Position numbers and translations under genes: made by a program
DNA from: Syntrophobacter sp. SbD2
GTDB taxonomy: Bacteria; Desulfobacterota; Binatia; UBA9968
Direction: 5' to 3'
Assembly (NCBI GenBank): GCA_945889495.1
Contig: CAMDBU010000018.1
Coordinates: 1 to 52,394 of the forward strand
DNA: 52,394 bases
The notes under the pieces: model-generated
Databases searched by the model: none
What the model was told of the DNA's origin: nothing
The model's input: only the letters and a program-made list of their open reading frames with translations
In this document: positions 8,566 through 16,954 of the stretch, piece by piece
How the letters are laid out: each line of letters starts with the position of its first letter
How positions within the stretch are numbered: position 1 is the stretch's first letter

Positions 8566-9633
8566 TCAGAATCCCCGCAAATTCACGCCCAACCCTTCGC
8601 CCTCGGGCACGCTGAGCGTGCCGTTGGTGACGGCGAGACCGAAGAACGGATCGCCGGTGATCACTTCGAACTCGCCCAACTCGCAGAGCGGTGAGATGCC
8701 CGGCGTGCTCGCCGCCAAGTGCAGCGCCGCCGCGTCGCCGACCACGCTGCCGGCGGTGTTGGACAGCGCGCAGCGGATGCCGTTGGCTTCGCAGAGCTCG
8801 GCGATACGCCTGACTTCGCCGATGCTGCCGACCTTGGGAATGCCGGTGTTGATCGAATCGATCATGCGGTTTTTAATCAGCACCTGGGCGTCGGCGAAGT
8901 TGCGGCAGGATTGATCCGCTTCAATTTTAATCGGCGAATGCTTTTTCACTTCCCAGAGCGCGTCGAACTGATCCCGCGGCACCGGCTGCTCGAACACTTC
9001 GACGCCCAAATCGGCCAGCGCTTTGGCCAAGCGAATGGCGGTCTTGGCGTCGTAAGCTTCGTTGGCGTCGATCTTGATGAAGACATCGTCACCCACCGCT
9101 TTGCGCACCGCCGCCACTCGCGGCAAATCCTTGTCGATGCGGCCGCTGACTTTGAGTTTCAACGCCAAACCTTCGTCCGCCAGCGCCTTCGCTTCCGCCG
9201 CCATCGCCTCGGGATCGCCAACGCTGACCATTTTGATCACTTTGATCTCGCTGCGGCACTTGCCGCCGAGCAGCACCGACAACGGCATGTGATAGCTGCG
9301 CGCCAGGGCGTCGTACAGCGCCCCTTCCAAAGTCGACTTGGCCCGTGGATGGCCGGTGAGCGCATGATCCATTTGGGCGCGAATGCTGCCCAAGTCTTCC
9401 AGCTCGCGGCCCAGCGCCTTGGCCTTCAACACCGTCTCGATCACATGCGCCGCGGTCTCCGGCGTCTCACCCGAGCGCGAAAACAGATCGGCGTAGCCGT
9501 AGCCCTCGACGCCGCCGTTGGTCGTCACCGTGACCAGCAAACCGCGTGCGACCGTGAAATTATTAGTCGCCGTCACCAGCGGTTTGGTGTAGGGCATTTC
9601 GAGTTTCTTGCATTCAATTTTGTCGATCTTCAT
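8566..9633 (-). CDS. Enolase-superfamily enzyme (muconate lactonizing / mandelate racemase type)
   Basis: The 355-residue protein has the complete catalytic set of the muconate-lactonizing-enzyme subgroup: K159-x-K161 on one side, metal ligands D189 (KIDAN), E215 (FEQP) and D240 (IEAD), and K267 (IPKVGS) on the other side of the barrel. An N-terminal capping domain precedes ('GLLVTVTTNGGVEGYGYAD'). Known members lactonize muconates, dehydrate sugar acids, make o-succinylbenzoate or epimerize dipeptides. It is the first gene of the minus-strand catabolic run. With a bicupin ring-cleavage enzyme downstream, a cycloisomerase role on a ring-cleavage product is reasonable but inferred. No Shine-Dalgarno of note; the start fits family N termini. 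Confidence 0.85.
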   Translation of the reverse strand: MKIDKIECKKLEMPYTKPLVTATNNFTVARGLLVTVTTNGGVEGYGYADLFSRSGETPETAAHVIETVLKAKALGRELEDLGSIRAQMDHALTGHPRAKSTLEGALYDALARSYHMPLSVLLGGKCRSEIKVIKMVSVGDPEAMAAEAKALADEGLALKLKVSGRIDKDLPRVAAVRKAVGDDVFIKIDANEAYDAKTAIRLAKALADLGVEVFEQPVPRDQFDALWEVKKHSPIKIEADQSCRNFADAQVLIKNRMIDSINTGIPKVGSIGEVRRIAELCEANGIRCALSNTAGSVVGDAAALHLAASTPGISPLCELGEFEVITGDPFFGLAVTNGTLSVPEGEGLGVNLRGF

Positions 9634-9731
9634 CGGCGGCTCCCAAAGTTGGCGCTGTTACTTCCTGATGCTTAACAAAAATCCGCCGCAGCCGCCACCG
9701 GTTGACTCACCGCGAAAGCGATTCATTTAAG

Positions 9732-9789
9732 GGAGCGCGGACATTCTTGTCCGCGACTATCTCAACGCGGGTTAGAAAACCCGCGCTCC
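9732..9789. repeat. REP element (double hairpin) at the 3' side of the RAYT gene
   Basis: Two adjacent hairpins are present: CGCGGACA/TGTCCGCG (9736-9755) and CGCGGGTT/AACCCGCG (9766-9785). The outer parts GGAGCGCGG (9732-9740) and CCGCGCTCC (9781-9789) are also complementary, so a larger cruciform is possible. The element overlaps the last codons of the transposase gene and closely resembles the copy at 10401-10456 in layout and orientation. Confidence 0.75.
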
Positions 9790-10472
9790 TTTGTGAATCG
9801 GTCGAAAACTATATACTGGTCGCTCGGCAACCTTGCTTTAATCGGATTGTCAAAAATATACTCGCGGCATTTGGCCCAATGGCTTTCATTCCTAATCAAC
9901 CTATCCCAGTAATCGTCTTGCCATAATCTCCCGCGTCGGCCCAAGCGCCGGTTGACCTCACGCGCTGTGAACCCCTTCCATCCTTTCAACACAGACTCGA
10001 GACGATACGGCGCCATAAGACGAAACAAGGCATGAACGTGGTTCGGCATAATTACAAAGCCATCCATCAGGTAGCGCTGGCCGTCGAAATGAAGCAATCC
10101 CTCGGCAACCACGCGAGCAGACACCGGATCGCGCAACACGCATGAGCCCGCGCCGGCGTCGAGCCATCGATCGATCGCCTCGGTAAAAGTCGCATGGAAC
10201 TCGGCCTCGGATTCCGCGCTCCAAGGCAGCGGATGCAGGCGAAGCCATCCATCCCGCTGTTCTTTCCATTGGGCTAACTTGCCCCCGGGCAATGCATCGG
10301 CCAATCTCCAGGTAACGAAACAGTACACCTCTCCTTGTTGCCAATGGGGCAATCGATGTTCATGTTGCGCGATGGGGGAAAACGGATCGAGGAATTGATG
10401 GGCGGGCGGACTTTCTTGTCCCCCTATTTTGATTGGCGGGTTAGAAAACCCGCCCTCCTTTGGTCCGCGCAT
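9762..10472 (-). CDS. RAYT: REP-associated tyrosine transposase (Y1_Tnp / IS200-like)
   Basis: The protein (up to 236 residues) carries the HUH nuclease motif H-V-H in 'VIMPNHVHALF' and the catalytic-Tyr region 'CREYIFDNPIKA'. It also has the RAYT-typical 'QGEVYCFVTWRLADALP' near the start of the conserved core and 'GRLWQDDYWDRLIRN'. RAYTs are domesticated single-copy relatives of IS200 transposases that act on REP palindromes. Here the ends of the frame lie inside REP hairpins: the N terminus 'KEGGFSNPP' and the C terminus 'KERGFSNPR' are translated from the two REP copies. The ATG at 10472 is the only early Met; the true start may be a later non-ATG codon near the conserved core. Looks intact. 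Confidence 0.85.
   Translation of the reverse strand: MRGPKEGGFSNPPIKIGGQESPPAHQFLDPFSPIAQHEHRLPHWQQGEVYCFVTWRLADALPGGKLAQWKEQRDGWLRLHPLPWSAESEAEFHATFTEAIDRWLDAGAGSCVLRDPVSARVVAEGLLHFDGQRYLMDGFVIMPNHVHALFRLMAPYRLESVLKGWKGFTAREVNRRLGRRGRLWQDDYWDRLIRNESHWAKCREYIFDNPIKARLPSDQYIVFDRFTKERGFSNPR
10401..10456. repeat. REP element (double hairpin) at the 5' side of the RAYT gene
   Basis: This copy matches the arrangement at 9732-9789: a GGAC/GTCC hairpin with TTTCTT loop (10408-10421) followed by GGCGGGTT-AGAA-AACCCGCC (10435-10454). Both copies point the same way and are about 670 bases apart, with the transposase between them. Stem sequences differ (GGCGGGTT versus CGCGGGTT) but pairing is kept, which indicates selection on structure. 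Confidence 0.75.
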
Positions 10473-10549
10473 CGGCCACCAGTCTTCTCGTGTTCGTTCA
10501 AGTCCATGCTATAGTCGAAACTCCAAGTGGAAGAAAGTATTCGAAGTTC

Positions 10550-12265
10550 ATGCGCGTCCTGCTCATCCAACCGCCGGTTGAAGATTTCTACGACACCGAG
10601 GTGCGCTTACAGCCCATCGGCCTGTGCTACTTGAAAGCGGCGGTTGCCAAGCATCTCCCCGAGGTCGAAGTAATCGTCAAAGACTTTCACGGCGGCGCCA
10701 GTCGCCAGACGGTGGCGATTCCCAAAGAGCTCCGTTACTTGCGCGACTACTACGGGGTCGCTGACAGGTCGCCGTTCTCGACCTTTCATCGCTACTATCA
10801 TTTCGGCTGCTCTTTTGACGAAATCGAACAAGAAATCGCCGCGCTCAAACCGGATGTCGTCGGCATCTCGTCGCTATTCACGCCCTATTTTCGCGAGGCC
10901 TTAGAAGTCGCGGCGCGGGTAAAGAAAGCTTCGAATGCCATCGTCGTCATCGGCGGCTCCCACGCCTCGGCAGTGCCGGAGTCGCTGTTAGCATCGCCCC
11001 ATGTCGACTACGTGATACGCGGCGAAGGTGAAAAGCCGTTGGTCGAATTTCTCCGCTGCCGGCAAAATCACCAAGCGGTCGAAGCGACCGCCAACCTGGC
11101 TTACAAACGCAACGGCGAATACGTCCTCAACCCCATCGAAGACAACTTTCCCATCGAAGAGCTGCCGAGCCCCGACCTGAGCGACTTCACGCCAGCGAGC
11201 TACAGCCTCGCCGGCAAGGCGCTGACCTTCATGATCACCTCGCGCAGTTGCCCGCACAAGTGTTCCTTCTGCTCGGTGCACACCACCTTCGGCACGGAGT
11301 TCCGCCGCCGTTCGTTGGAAAACGTCCTGGCGGAAATCGAACTGCGCTATCGCCAAGGCTACCGGGTCATCGACTTCGAGGACGACAACCTGACTTACTA
11401 TAAGCAGACTTTCAAAGAGCTGTGCCGCCGTTTGATCGCGCGCTTTCCCGCGCGCGAGATGCAGTTCGTCGCCATGAACGGCATCAGCTACCTGAGCCTG
11501 GACGACGAGCTGCTCGATCTCATGATGCAGGCCGGCTTTTCGCATTTGAATTTAGCCCTGGTCAGCTCCGACAAAACCGTCCGCGAAACCACCAAGCGGC
11601 CGCACACGCTCGAAGCCTATCTGAAAGTCGTCGACAAAGCCTCGGCGTTGGGCTTCAAGATCGTCTCCTATCAAATCCTCGGCCTGCCCAACGAGTCGTT
11701 GGACAGCATGGTGCAGACTCTGGCGTTCAACGCCCGCCTGCCGGTGCTGCTCGGCGCCTCGCCATTTTATCAAATACCCAACTCGCCCATCGCCCGCGGC
11801 CTGGAATTGACCGAAAGCGATTTCATCAAGGCCCGGCTCACCGCGCTGGGGATCGAGGCGCAAGGTTTTAGCCGCGACGATGTTTATACGCTGTTCGTGA
11901 CGACGCGCATCGTGAACTTCCTCAAGGGCTTGGCCGTCGATGGAGCGACAGATTTGCTAGAGCTCATGACCCGCAGCTGGTCCGACCCACGCACCCAAAT
12001 CGGTTTTGATTTACTGAAGCAGCTGTCAGAAACTGGCCGCTGGTATTTCTCGACCGCCCAAGGGTTAGTAGAGAATCGGAAATTTCGCGGCGAGCTTCTC
12101 GCGCGCGTTCTAGCTGAGATCGGCACGATCCGCTGTCAAAATGGCGCGACGATTTCCGTGGATGAGTTAAGTCAAAGGCTGCTATTCCCTTTCCAGCCGC
12201 AAACGCTGCCGGGGAGCTCTGGGCACCGCCAAACAGACACATTGACACCGACCCATATCTTATGA
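10550..12265 (+). CDS. B12-binding-domain radical SAM protein
   Basis: The 571-residue protein starts MRVLLIQPPVEDFY, the usual beginning of class-B (B12-binding) radical SAM enzymes. Its cobalamin-binding Rossmann-like domain includes 'KPDVVGISSLFTPYF', 'IVVIGGSHASAVPE' and 'YVIRGEGEKPLVEFL'. The [4Fe-4S]/SAM motif follows as C234-PHK-C238-SF-C241, then the barrel ('VIDFEDDNLTYY', 'MQFVAMNGISYLSLDDELLDLM'). Relatives methylate unactivated carbons or phosphorus, or rearrange rings (BchE, HpnP-like). The ATG at 10550 is chosen because homology starts there; open frame continues upstream into the REP element. The stop lies inside the vapB promoter region. Substrate unknown; no biosynthetic partner is next to it. 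Confidence 0.85.
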   Translation: MRVLLIQPPVEDFYDTEVRLQPIGLCYLKAAVAKHLPEVEVIVKDFHGGASRQTVAIPKELRYLRDYYGVADRSPFSTFHRYYHFGCSFDEIEQEIAALKPDVVGISSLFTPYFREALEVAARVKKASNAIVVIGGSHASAVPESLLASPHVDYVIRGEGEKPLVEFLRCRQNHQAVEATANLAYKRNGEYVLNPIEDNFPIEELPSPDLSDFTPASYSLAGKALTFMITSRSCPHKCSFCSVHTTFGTEFRRRSLENVLAEIELRYRQGYRVIDFEDDNLTYYKQTFKELCRRLIARFPAREMQFVAMNGISYLSLDDELLDLMMQAGFSHLNLALVSSDKTVRETTKRPHTLEAYLKVVDKASALGFKIVSYQILGLPNESLDSMVQTLAFNARLPVLLGASPFYQIPNSPIARGLELTESDFIKARLTALGIEAQGFSRDDVYTLFVTTRIVNFLKGLAVDGATDLLELMTRSWSDPRTQIGFDLLKQLSETGRWYFSTAQGLVENRKFRGELLARVLAEIGTIRCQNGATISVDELSQRLLFPFQPQTLPGSSGHRQTDTLTPTHIL

Positions 12266-12281
12266 TACATATACCCATATG
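12242..12281 (+). promoter_or_regulatory. Probable vapBC promoter/operator
   Basis: Just before vapB are a -35-like TTGACA (12242-12247), a TATG-ATA-CATA inverted repeat (12261-12271) that includes a -10-like TATGAT, and CATAT-ACCC-ATATG (12268-12281), which runs into the start codon. ACCCATAT also occurs twice, 22 bases apart (12251, 12273), about two helical turns. This is a typical layout for autorepression by a VapB-VapC complex. The exact -35/-10 pair is unclear because spacing to TATGAT is only 13 bases. Confidence 0.45.
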
Positions 12282-12524
12282 AAAACCACCGTAGAGATAT
12301 CCGACAACCTCTTAGAAGAAGCAAAGCGCCTAGCTGCACGCGAGGGAAGCACGGTCAAAGCACTGATCGAACAAGGCTTGCGGCAGGTGATATCCGCAAA
12401 AAAGAAACCAGGGAGTTTTCGTCTAAGGAAGGCCACTTTCAAGGGCCAGGGACTTCAACCGGGAGTTTCGACGGCGACCTGGGAGCAAATCCGTGACCTG
12501 GCCTACGAAGGCCACGGCGGATGA
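12279..12524 (+). CDS. vapB: VapB-type antitoxin
   Basis: The 81-residue protein starts MKTTVEISDNLLEEAKRLAAREG, a ribbon-helix-helix DNA-binding fold as in many VapB antitoxins. A basic linker (SAKKKPGSFRLRK) and a C-terminal tail that would wrap around the toxin follow. It overlaps the PIN-domain toxin by four bases (ATGA at 12521-12524), the standard coupled arrangement. It neutralizes the ribonuclease and, with it, probably represses its own promoter through the inverted repeats upstream. Confidence 0.85.
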   Translation: MKTTVEISDNLLEEAKRLAAREGSTVKALIEQGLRQVISAKKKPGSFRLRKATFKGQGLQPGVSTATWEQIRDLAYEGHGG

Positions 12525-12958
12525 TCGCGCTCGACACGAACATCTTGGTCTACGCCCATCGTGAGGATTCGCCCTGGCACGAGGCCGCTTACAAAGTTAT
12601 TGAACAACTATCGGAGAGCCGGGCGCCTTGGGCGATTCCATGGCCCTGCGTCCATGAATTTCTCGCCATCGTTACTCATCCACGCATCTACAATCCGTCG
12701 ACTCCTCTCGCCGACGCCATAGATCAAGTAGCTAGTTGGATCGAGTCGCCGAGTCTAACCTTGATTCGGGAATCCGAAGGATATTGGCCGCACCTTAAAA
12801 GCACCCTCGAACAAGGCCGAATCTCCGGCCCTAAAGTACATGACGCCCGCATAGCGGCGATCTGCTTACTCCACGGTGTGCGAGAACTGTGGACCGCGGA
12901 TCGCGACTTCAGCCGATTTCCCATGCTGACGACTCACAACCCGCTCGTGATGTCGTAA
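12521..12958 (+). CDS. vapC: VapC-type PIN-domain ribonuclease toxin
   Basis: The 145-residue PIN-domain protein has the expected acidic active site: D5 in 'MIALDTNILVYAHR', E46 in 'PCVHEFLAI', D108 in 'KVHDARIAA' and D127 in 'LWTADRDFSRFP'. These residues bind Mg2+/Mn2+ for endoribonuclease cleavage, in known cases of initiator tRNA or the sarcin-ricin loop. All four acidic residues are present, so it looks active. It ends 18 bases before the convergent creC remnant. Confidence 0.88.
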   Translation: MIALDTNILVYAHREDSPWHEAAYKVIEQLSESRAPWAIPWPCVHEFLAIVTHPRIYNPSTPLADAIDQVASWIESPSLTLIRESEGYWPHLKSTLEQGRISGPKVHDARIAAICLLHGVRELWTADRDFSRFPMLTTHNPLVMS

Positions 12959-12976
12959 TTTGCACTGACGACTTAA

Positions 12977-14595
12977 CTAATTCCCCGCCGCCGGAATCGT
13001 CACCGCAAACACCGCGCCGTTGGTCGCCGGGACCACTGCGATATCCCCACCGTAGGCTGTGAGCAGCGCGCGCACGATCCCCAACCCCAACCCAGTACCG
13101 CCATCGTCCCGGTGTGTCGTGAAGAACGGCGTGAAAATGTTTTCCGCGTTGGCCGCTGAGATTCCCGCGCCGTTGTCGGCGACGCGGATGCTGAGTTGGC
13201 CGTCACTGTGCTGTATCGTGATTTCCACCTGACTCGCGCCGTTCTGCCGGCTGTTATCGAATAGATTACTCAACATGGTTTCGACGATCTCCCGCGGCAC
13301 TCGTGCCCGCGCGGCGCTTGCTCCCGCTAGAGTTAGCGACAAACCGACGGCTTGGTAGCGCGCTCTTAACTGCTCAACCACCGGCGCAACTTCACACTCA
13401 CCCACCGCCGCTTCCATAACATCGGCGCGCGCCATTTCCAGCAGCCGGTCCACCAACCGTTTGAGCCTTTCGCTATCCTGGCCGATGTTGCGCAGAAATT
13501 GGCCGCGCTTTTCCGCGCTCATGCCCTCGGCATGTTCTTCGAGCAACTCGATGGCGCCCTGGATCGCCGCCAAGGGGGTTTTGAATTCGTGGGAAACATG
13601 GGCCGCGAAGTTGCGGATGTACTCCGAACGATGCTCCAAATTGCGCGCCATCTCGGAAAAGCTCTGCGACAATAACGCCACCTCCTCGGTCACCGGCTTG
13701 GCCAAGGGCTCCAAGGCTTTTTTGTCGCCGCCGGCGAAGCGTTTGGTTTGTTCGATCAAGCCATGCAGCGGCCGGGCGATGGCGTAGGACGTGAAGACGA
13801 CCAGAACGACGATCAAGAGCAGCACGATGGCCGCGGCCAAGGCGATTTTTTCCTGCTGGCTGTGCAGATGTTCGAGAATGCTACTCGGCGTGCGCGACAA
13901 CAGCATGGCGCCGTACAAACGATCGCCGGCGACGATCGGATAGGCGACGAACACGCGCACGCCGGTGCCGCGGCTAAACGATGCCAACGGCGGTTGGGAG
14001 CGGCGAATCGTGCGCTGGCGGATCGTGCTCGCGTAGTGGCCCTGGAGCGCCAGCTGCACTTCGCTGATATGCGCCAGCGACTTGCCGATATCCTCGCGCC
14101 CACCGATGACGACGCCTTGCCAGTCGAGCAGTCGAATGCCGGCCAAGTTGGTGCGCTGGGCATCAAGCAACACCGGTGTCAGCCGCGCGCCGACTTCCTG
14201 GGCGACCTTATCGGCGGACTTTTCCGTCACCGCGGCGTCCGCCGGCCGCGAGCGGATGCGATAGCTGGATAACGCCAACTGCGGCTTGACCGGCCGGTAG
14301 TATTCATCCTGTCCACCGTCGCTGCGACTTTACCGCCATAATCGGCGACCGCGCCGTCGAGCTTGAGCAAAGTCTCGACTTCTCTTTTGTAAACCGCCGC
14401 GATCAGCGCCGCCTGAGCGATCAACTCGACCTCGGTCTGCTTAACCAACTCGCCTTCGTAAAATCGAAACACGTAGACGCCGCCGAGCGGAATGATCAGT
14501 ACCGCCAAACTCACCGCGAGCAGAATCGTGCGCAGCTTGAAGCGCCAGGTTCGGGGCTTCGAGCTGCGATTAGGTTGTGTGTGGATAAGCGTCAC
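12977..14595 (-). pseudogene. creC: CreC-like sensor histidine kinase, split by a frameshift
   Basis: Two overlapping frames make one kinase. The N-terminal part (from about 14595 or 14637 down to about 14330) gives the first membrane segment ('TILLAVSLAVLIIPLGGVYVF') and the start of the sensor region. The rest continues in another frame from about 14345 to 12977. That part has 'DEYYRPVKPQLALSSYRIR' leading into the sensor domain, a second membrane segment, HAMP, HisKA with the phospho-His in 'HVSHEFKTP', and HATPase_c boxes 'NLFDNSRQNGA', 'DNGAGIS' and 'GGTGLGLGIV'. A one-base indel between about 14320 and 14350 explains the break; it could be a real mutation or an assembly error. GTG at 14595 is the likely start, because upstream codons fall in an intergenic repeat. 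Confidence 0.75.
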
Positions 14596-14619
14596 CTTTG
14601 CGGCACTGAAAAGTTCGAT

Positions 14620-14701
14620 TTCACCACGAACCCACAAAGGACAGGAAGGTTCCGGATAATTTGAACTCCGAACTTCGTGATCTTCGTGTACTTCGTGGTG
14701 T
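14620..14701. repeat. TTCACCACGAA / TTCGTGGTG inverted repeat between creC and creB
   Basis: Left arm TTCACCACGAACCCACAAAGG (about 14620-14640) and right arm CTTCGTGATCTTCGTGTACTTCGTGGTG (about 14673-14700) are imperfectly complementary. The element lies between two cotranscribed genes and reaches into the apparent 5' codons of creC, which is why the later GTG start is preferred there. Confidence 0.45.
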
Positions 14702-14741
14702 AAATTTCTTCACGTTAGACCTGAAGCAACCACACTTACGA

Positions 14742-15434
14742 CTAACGGCATGCCCCCAACTTGTAACCCACTCCATGCACGGTCTCGACCAGCTCCTTGC
14801 AGCCGGCTTTGGCATACTTCGCCCGCAGATTGCGCATATGGCTGTCGATGGTGCGGTCGCTGACGCTGACTTGTCCGACGTAGGCCGCGTCCATCAAGCG
14901 ATCGCGGGAAAACACCCGCTGCGGTTCTTGCAGCAAAGACTTGAGAATCGCGAACTCGGTCGCGGTCAACGCCACCGGCTTATCTTTCCAATAAGCGCCG
15001 TGACCGTAGAGATCGATGCGCACCGCGCCATGGGCGAGCTCCTTTACTTCGCCGCTCGGCGTCGGCCGTGCGCCGGCGCGTTTCAAGATCGCCTGCACGC
15101 GCGCGACCAATTCGCGCGGACTGAAAGGCTTACTGACATAGTCGTCGCCGCCGATTTCCAACCCCACCACACGGTCCACTTCATCGGTGCGTGACGATAA
15201 GAACAAAATCGGCACGTCGGAGCTCTTGCGAATCTCCCGGCACACCGCCAAGCCGTCCAGCTCCGGCATCGTGATATCCAAGACGATCAACGCCGGGTTG
15301 GACTTTTTGAACAGCGCCAAGGCCTTTTGCCCATCGCCGGCCTCGATCACTTCGAGGCCGGCTTTCTCCAGGGCGAACTGCACCACTTCGCGAATATGCC
15401 GGTCGTCGTCGACGACGAGAATCTGCTTGGCCAT
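14742..15434 (-). CDS. creB: OmpR-family response regulator (CreB-like)
   Basis: The protein has 230 residues from the ATG at 15434. The receiver domain has the acidic pocket D10-D11, phospho-acceptor D53 ('LIVLDITMPELDG') and Lys in 'DDYVSKPFSPREL'. The winged-helix DNA-binding domain includes 'VALTATEFAILKSLL', 'RVFSRDRLMDAAY' and 'RTIDSHMRNLRAKY...VHGVGYKL'. Its place between a CreC-like kinase and a CreD-like membrane protein identifies it as CreB-like. CreBC in enterobacteria responds to carbon source and growth conditions and controls CreD. Start: AGGCGG eight bases before the ATG at 15434; an upstream ATG at 15464 has less support. Confidence 0.85.
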   Translation of the reverse strand: MAKQILVVDDDRHIREVVQFALEKAGLEVIEAGDGQKALALFKKSNPALIVLDITMPELDGLAVCREIRKSSDVPILFLSSRTDEVDRVVGLEIGGDDYVSKPFSPRELVARVQAILKRAGARPTPSGEVKELAHGAVRIDLYGHGAYWKDKPVALTATEFAILKSLLQEPQRVFSRDRLMDAAYVGQVSVSDRTIDSHMRNLRAKYAKAGCKELVETVHGVGYKLGACR

Positions 15435-15477
15435 AATGTTACCGCCTAGGATAATGGCTCGCACGGAAAAACACCAA

Positions 15478-16722
15478 TCACGCGCTGGGCGATGGCACCG
15501 CCGCCCGGCTGGCGAATTTTTCCGACCAGCGGATGCGCCCGGTCAACTGCATGACCACGAACAAGGTAAGAATCGAGCCGATGGTCACCGCCAGGCCGCT
15601 GAACCCCTTGAAGAAGAACGCGTAGGAGAACAGCACCAGATAGATCAGCTGGGCGATGCCCGCCTCCACGGCGGCGAAACGAATGCCCACCACCAAGCGC
15701 AGATAGCTGATCACCAGCGCCAGCGAGACGATGGAACAGATGACAAACGCGCTGTGGATGGAAATATGATCGACCAGGTAGGCGAGCAGCAGATGAAAGG
15801 CGAAAAACGCGCAGGCGAGGAAGAAATAGTTCATCGGATGGAGCTCGATGCCGCGCAGCGCCGCGATGATAAAAAGAATGAAGAAGAAAAACAGTAAAGA
15901 TACCGGCGCGAAGTAGCTGATCCGGCCCGCCAGTGGACCCGGCTGCAATTTCTCCGGCATGATCATACCGATTTGAAATCCCGACAGGAGGTTTTTCGAC
16001 TCCCAGAGTAGTTCGTAACCATTCTTGGTTTCCTTCTTTTGCGCCGGCGCCAAAGTGTTGTCGGGAAAATCGATGTCTTTAAAATTTGTCGTCATCTTGA
16101 GCTGAAAGTTGCGCACCTGCGAAACCTCGTCGCCAAAGTGGTAACGCCAGCTGTCCAACCCCTGAGAGCGGTACTTCACCGTCAGCACCGCGCTGCCACC
16201 GCGAGCGATGCGCGTCGTGCCGCGCAACGTCGATTTTTCATTGACGAAGGCCACCGGCACGCCGTCAATGGCGACGATCATCTCGTCGAAACTCGCCTGC
16301 GCCGTTGGCAAGGTAATGACGAAATCCACGGTCTCAACTTCAGTGCTGTTTTTCAGTTCGTAGTCCGCCGCGAAGACGACTTTGTACGTGCTGTACCATA
16401 GAAGCCCATTTTGCCGGTGTTCGAGATCGAGGGCGACGTTCAACTTACTGCCCTCCAACTCCACCGGCGCAGTCACATAATCTTTCTCCGTCCGCATGAC
16501 GGTCTTGCCATTCTCCACCGCCTCGACCTTTCTCGTCACTTCCTTGGTCGTCGTCGCCTTGGGCGGCTTTTGCACATGGGGCGCGCCCCAGATCGACGCC
16601 ACCCGCCCCTTGAGCGATTCATCGAAGGAATAGGTGCGCGAAAAAATCGTCGTCCCCAGGATCGACCAGGCCACGGCGGTGAAACTGAAGATCACCGCGA
16701 TGGCGACAATTTGTTTAGTCAT
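15478..16722 (-). CDS. creD: CreD-like inner-membrane protein
   Basis: The 414-residue protein has one N-terminal membrane segment ('IVAIAVIFSFTAVAWSIL'), a large periplasmic domain (about residues 30-270) and a C-terminal block of about six membrane helices. That block begins at 'ISYFAPVSLLFFFFILFII' and includes the family motif 'RGIELHPMNYFFLACAFFAFHLLLAYL'. CreD (CET protein) is the main CreBC target in E. coli and is linked to envelope stress and colicin E2 tolerance; its molecular function is unknown. It is the first gene of the creD-creB-creC set, 43 bases before creB. No TTCAC-N6-TTCAC Cre-tag was found upstream. Confidence 0.85.
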   Translation of the reverse strand: MTKQIVAIAVIFSFTAVAWSILGTTIFSRTYSFDESLKGRVASIWGAPHVQKPPKATTTKEVTRKVEAVENGKTVMRTEKDYVTAPVELEGSKLNVALDLEHRQNGLLWYSTYKVVFAADYELKNSTEVETVDFVITLPTAQASFDEMIVAIDGVPVAFVNEKSTLRGTTRIARGGSAVLTVKYRSQGLDSWRYHFGDEVSQVRNFQLKMTTNFKDIDFPDNTLAPAQKKETKNGYELLWESKNLLSGFQIGMIMPEKLQPGPLAGRISYFAPVSLLFFFFILFIIAALRGIELHPMNYFFLACAFFAFHLLLAYLVDHISIHSAFVICSIVSLALVISYLRLVVGIRFAAVEAGIAQLIYLVLFSYAFFFKGFSGLAVTIGSILTLFVVMQLTGRIRWSEKFASRAAVPSPSA

Positions 16723-16877
16723 AGAAATTCTCCTCTGCCCTTTTAAGATAGCCGGAGTTTAGCCACGCCCTATGCAGAGCGGTTGAAGCATCCGTGGTCA
16801 TTGGCCGGAGTTCATGTGCAGAAGTTGTGCAGGGCCATGGGTCGGCGCGCGCGTTTGGACACGCGTTTGGATAAAGC

Positions 16878-16906
16878 TTGTCAAATTATTCGCCGTCGAC
16901 TATAAA
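16878..16906 (+). promoter_or_regulatory. Sigma-70-type promoter for the tctCBA operon
   Basis: TTGTCA (16878-16883), a 17-base spacer and TATAAA (16901-16906) form a near-consensus housekeeping promoter about 50 bases before the tctC start codon. This is the best promoter match noticed in the window. Confidence 0.6.
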
Positions 16907-16954
16907 TCCACCACGTGGTTCGACCTGCGAACCGATCAAAATTCAGGAGGCATT

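Noticed and set aside
8719-9675. Plus-strand open frame of 318 codons opposite the enolase-superfamily gene
   Set aside because: Antisense shadow: composition dominated by R/Q/H/F, no motif, no ribosome site, while the minus strand has a full catalytic set.
16723-16830. Cre-tag (TTCAC-N6-TTCAC) upstream of creD
   Set aside because: Looked for on both strands and not found; single TTCA words only.
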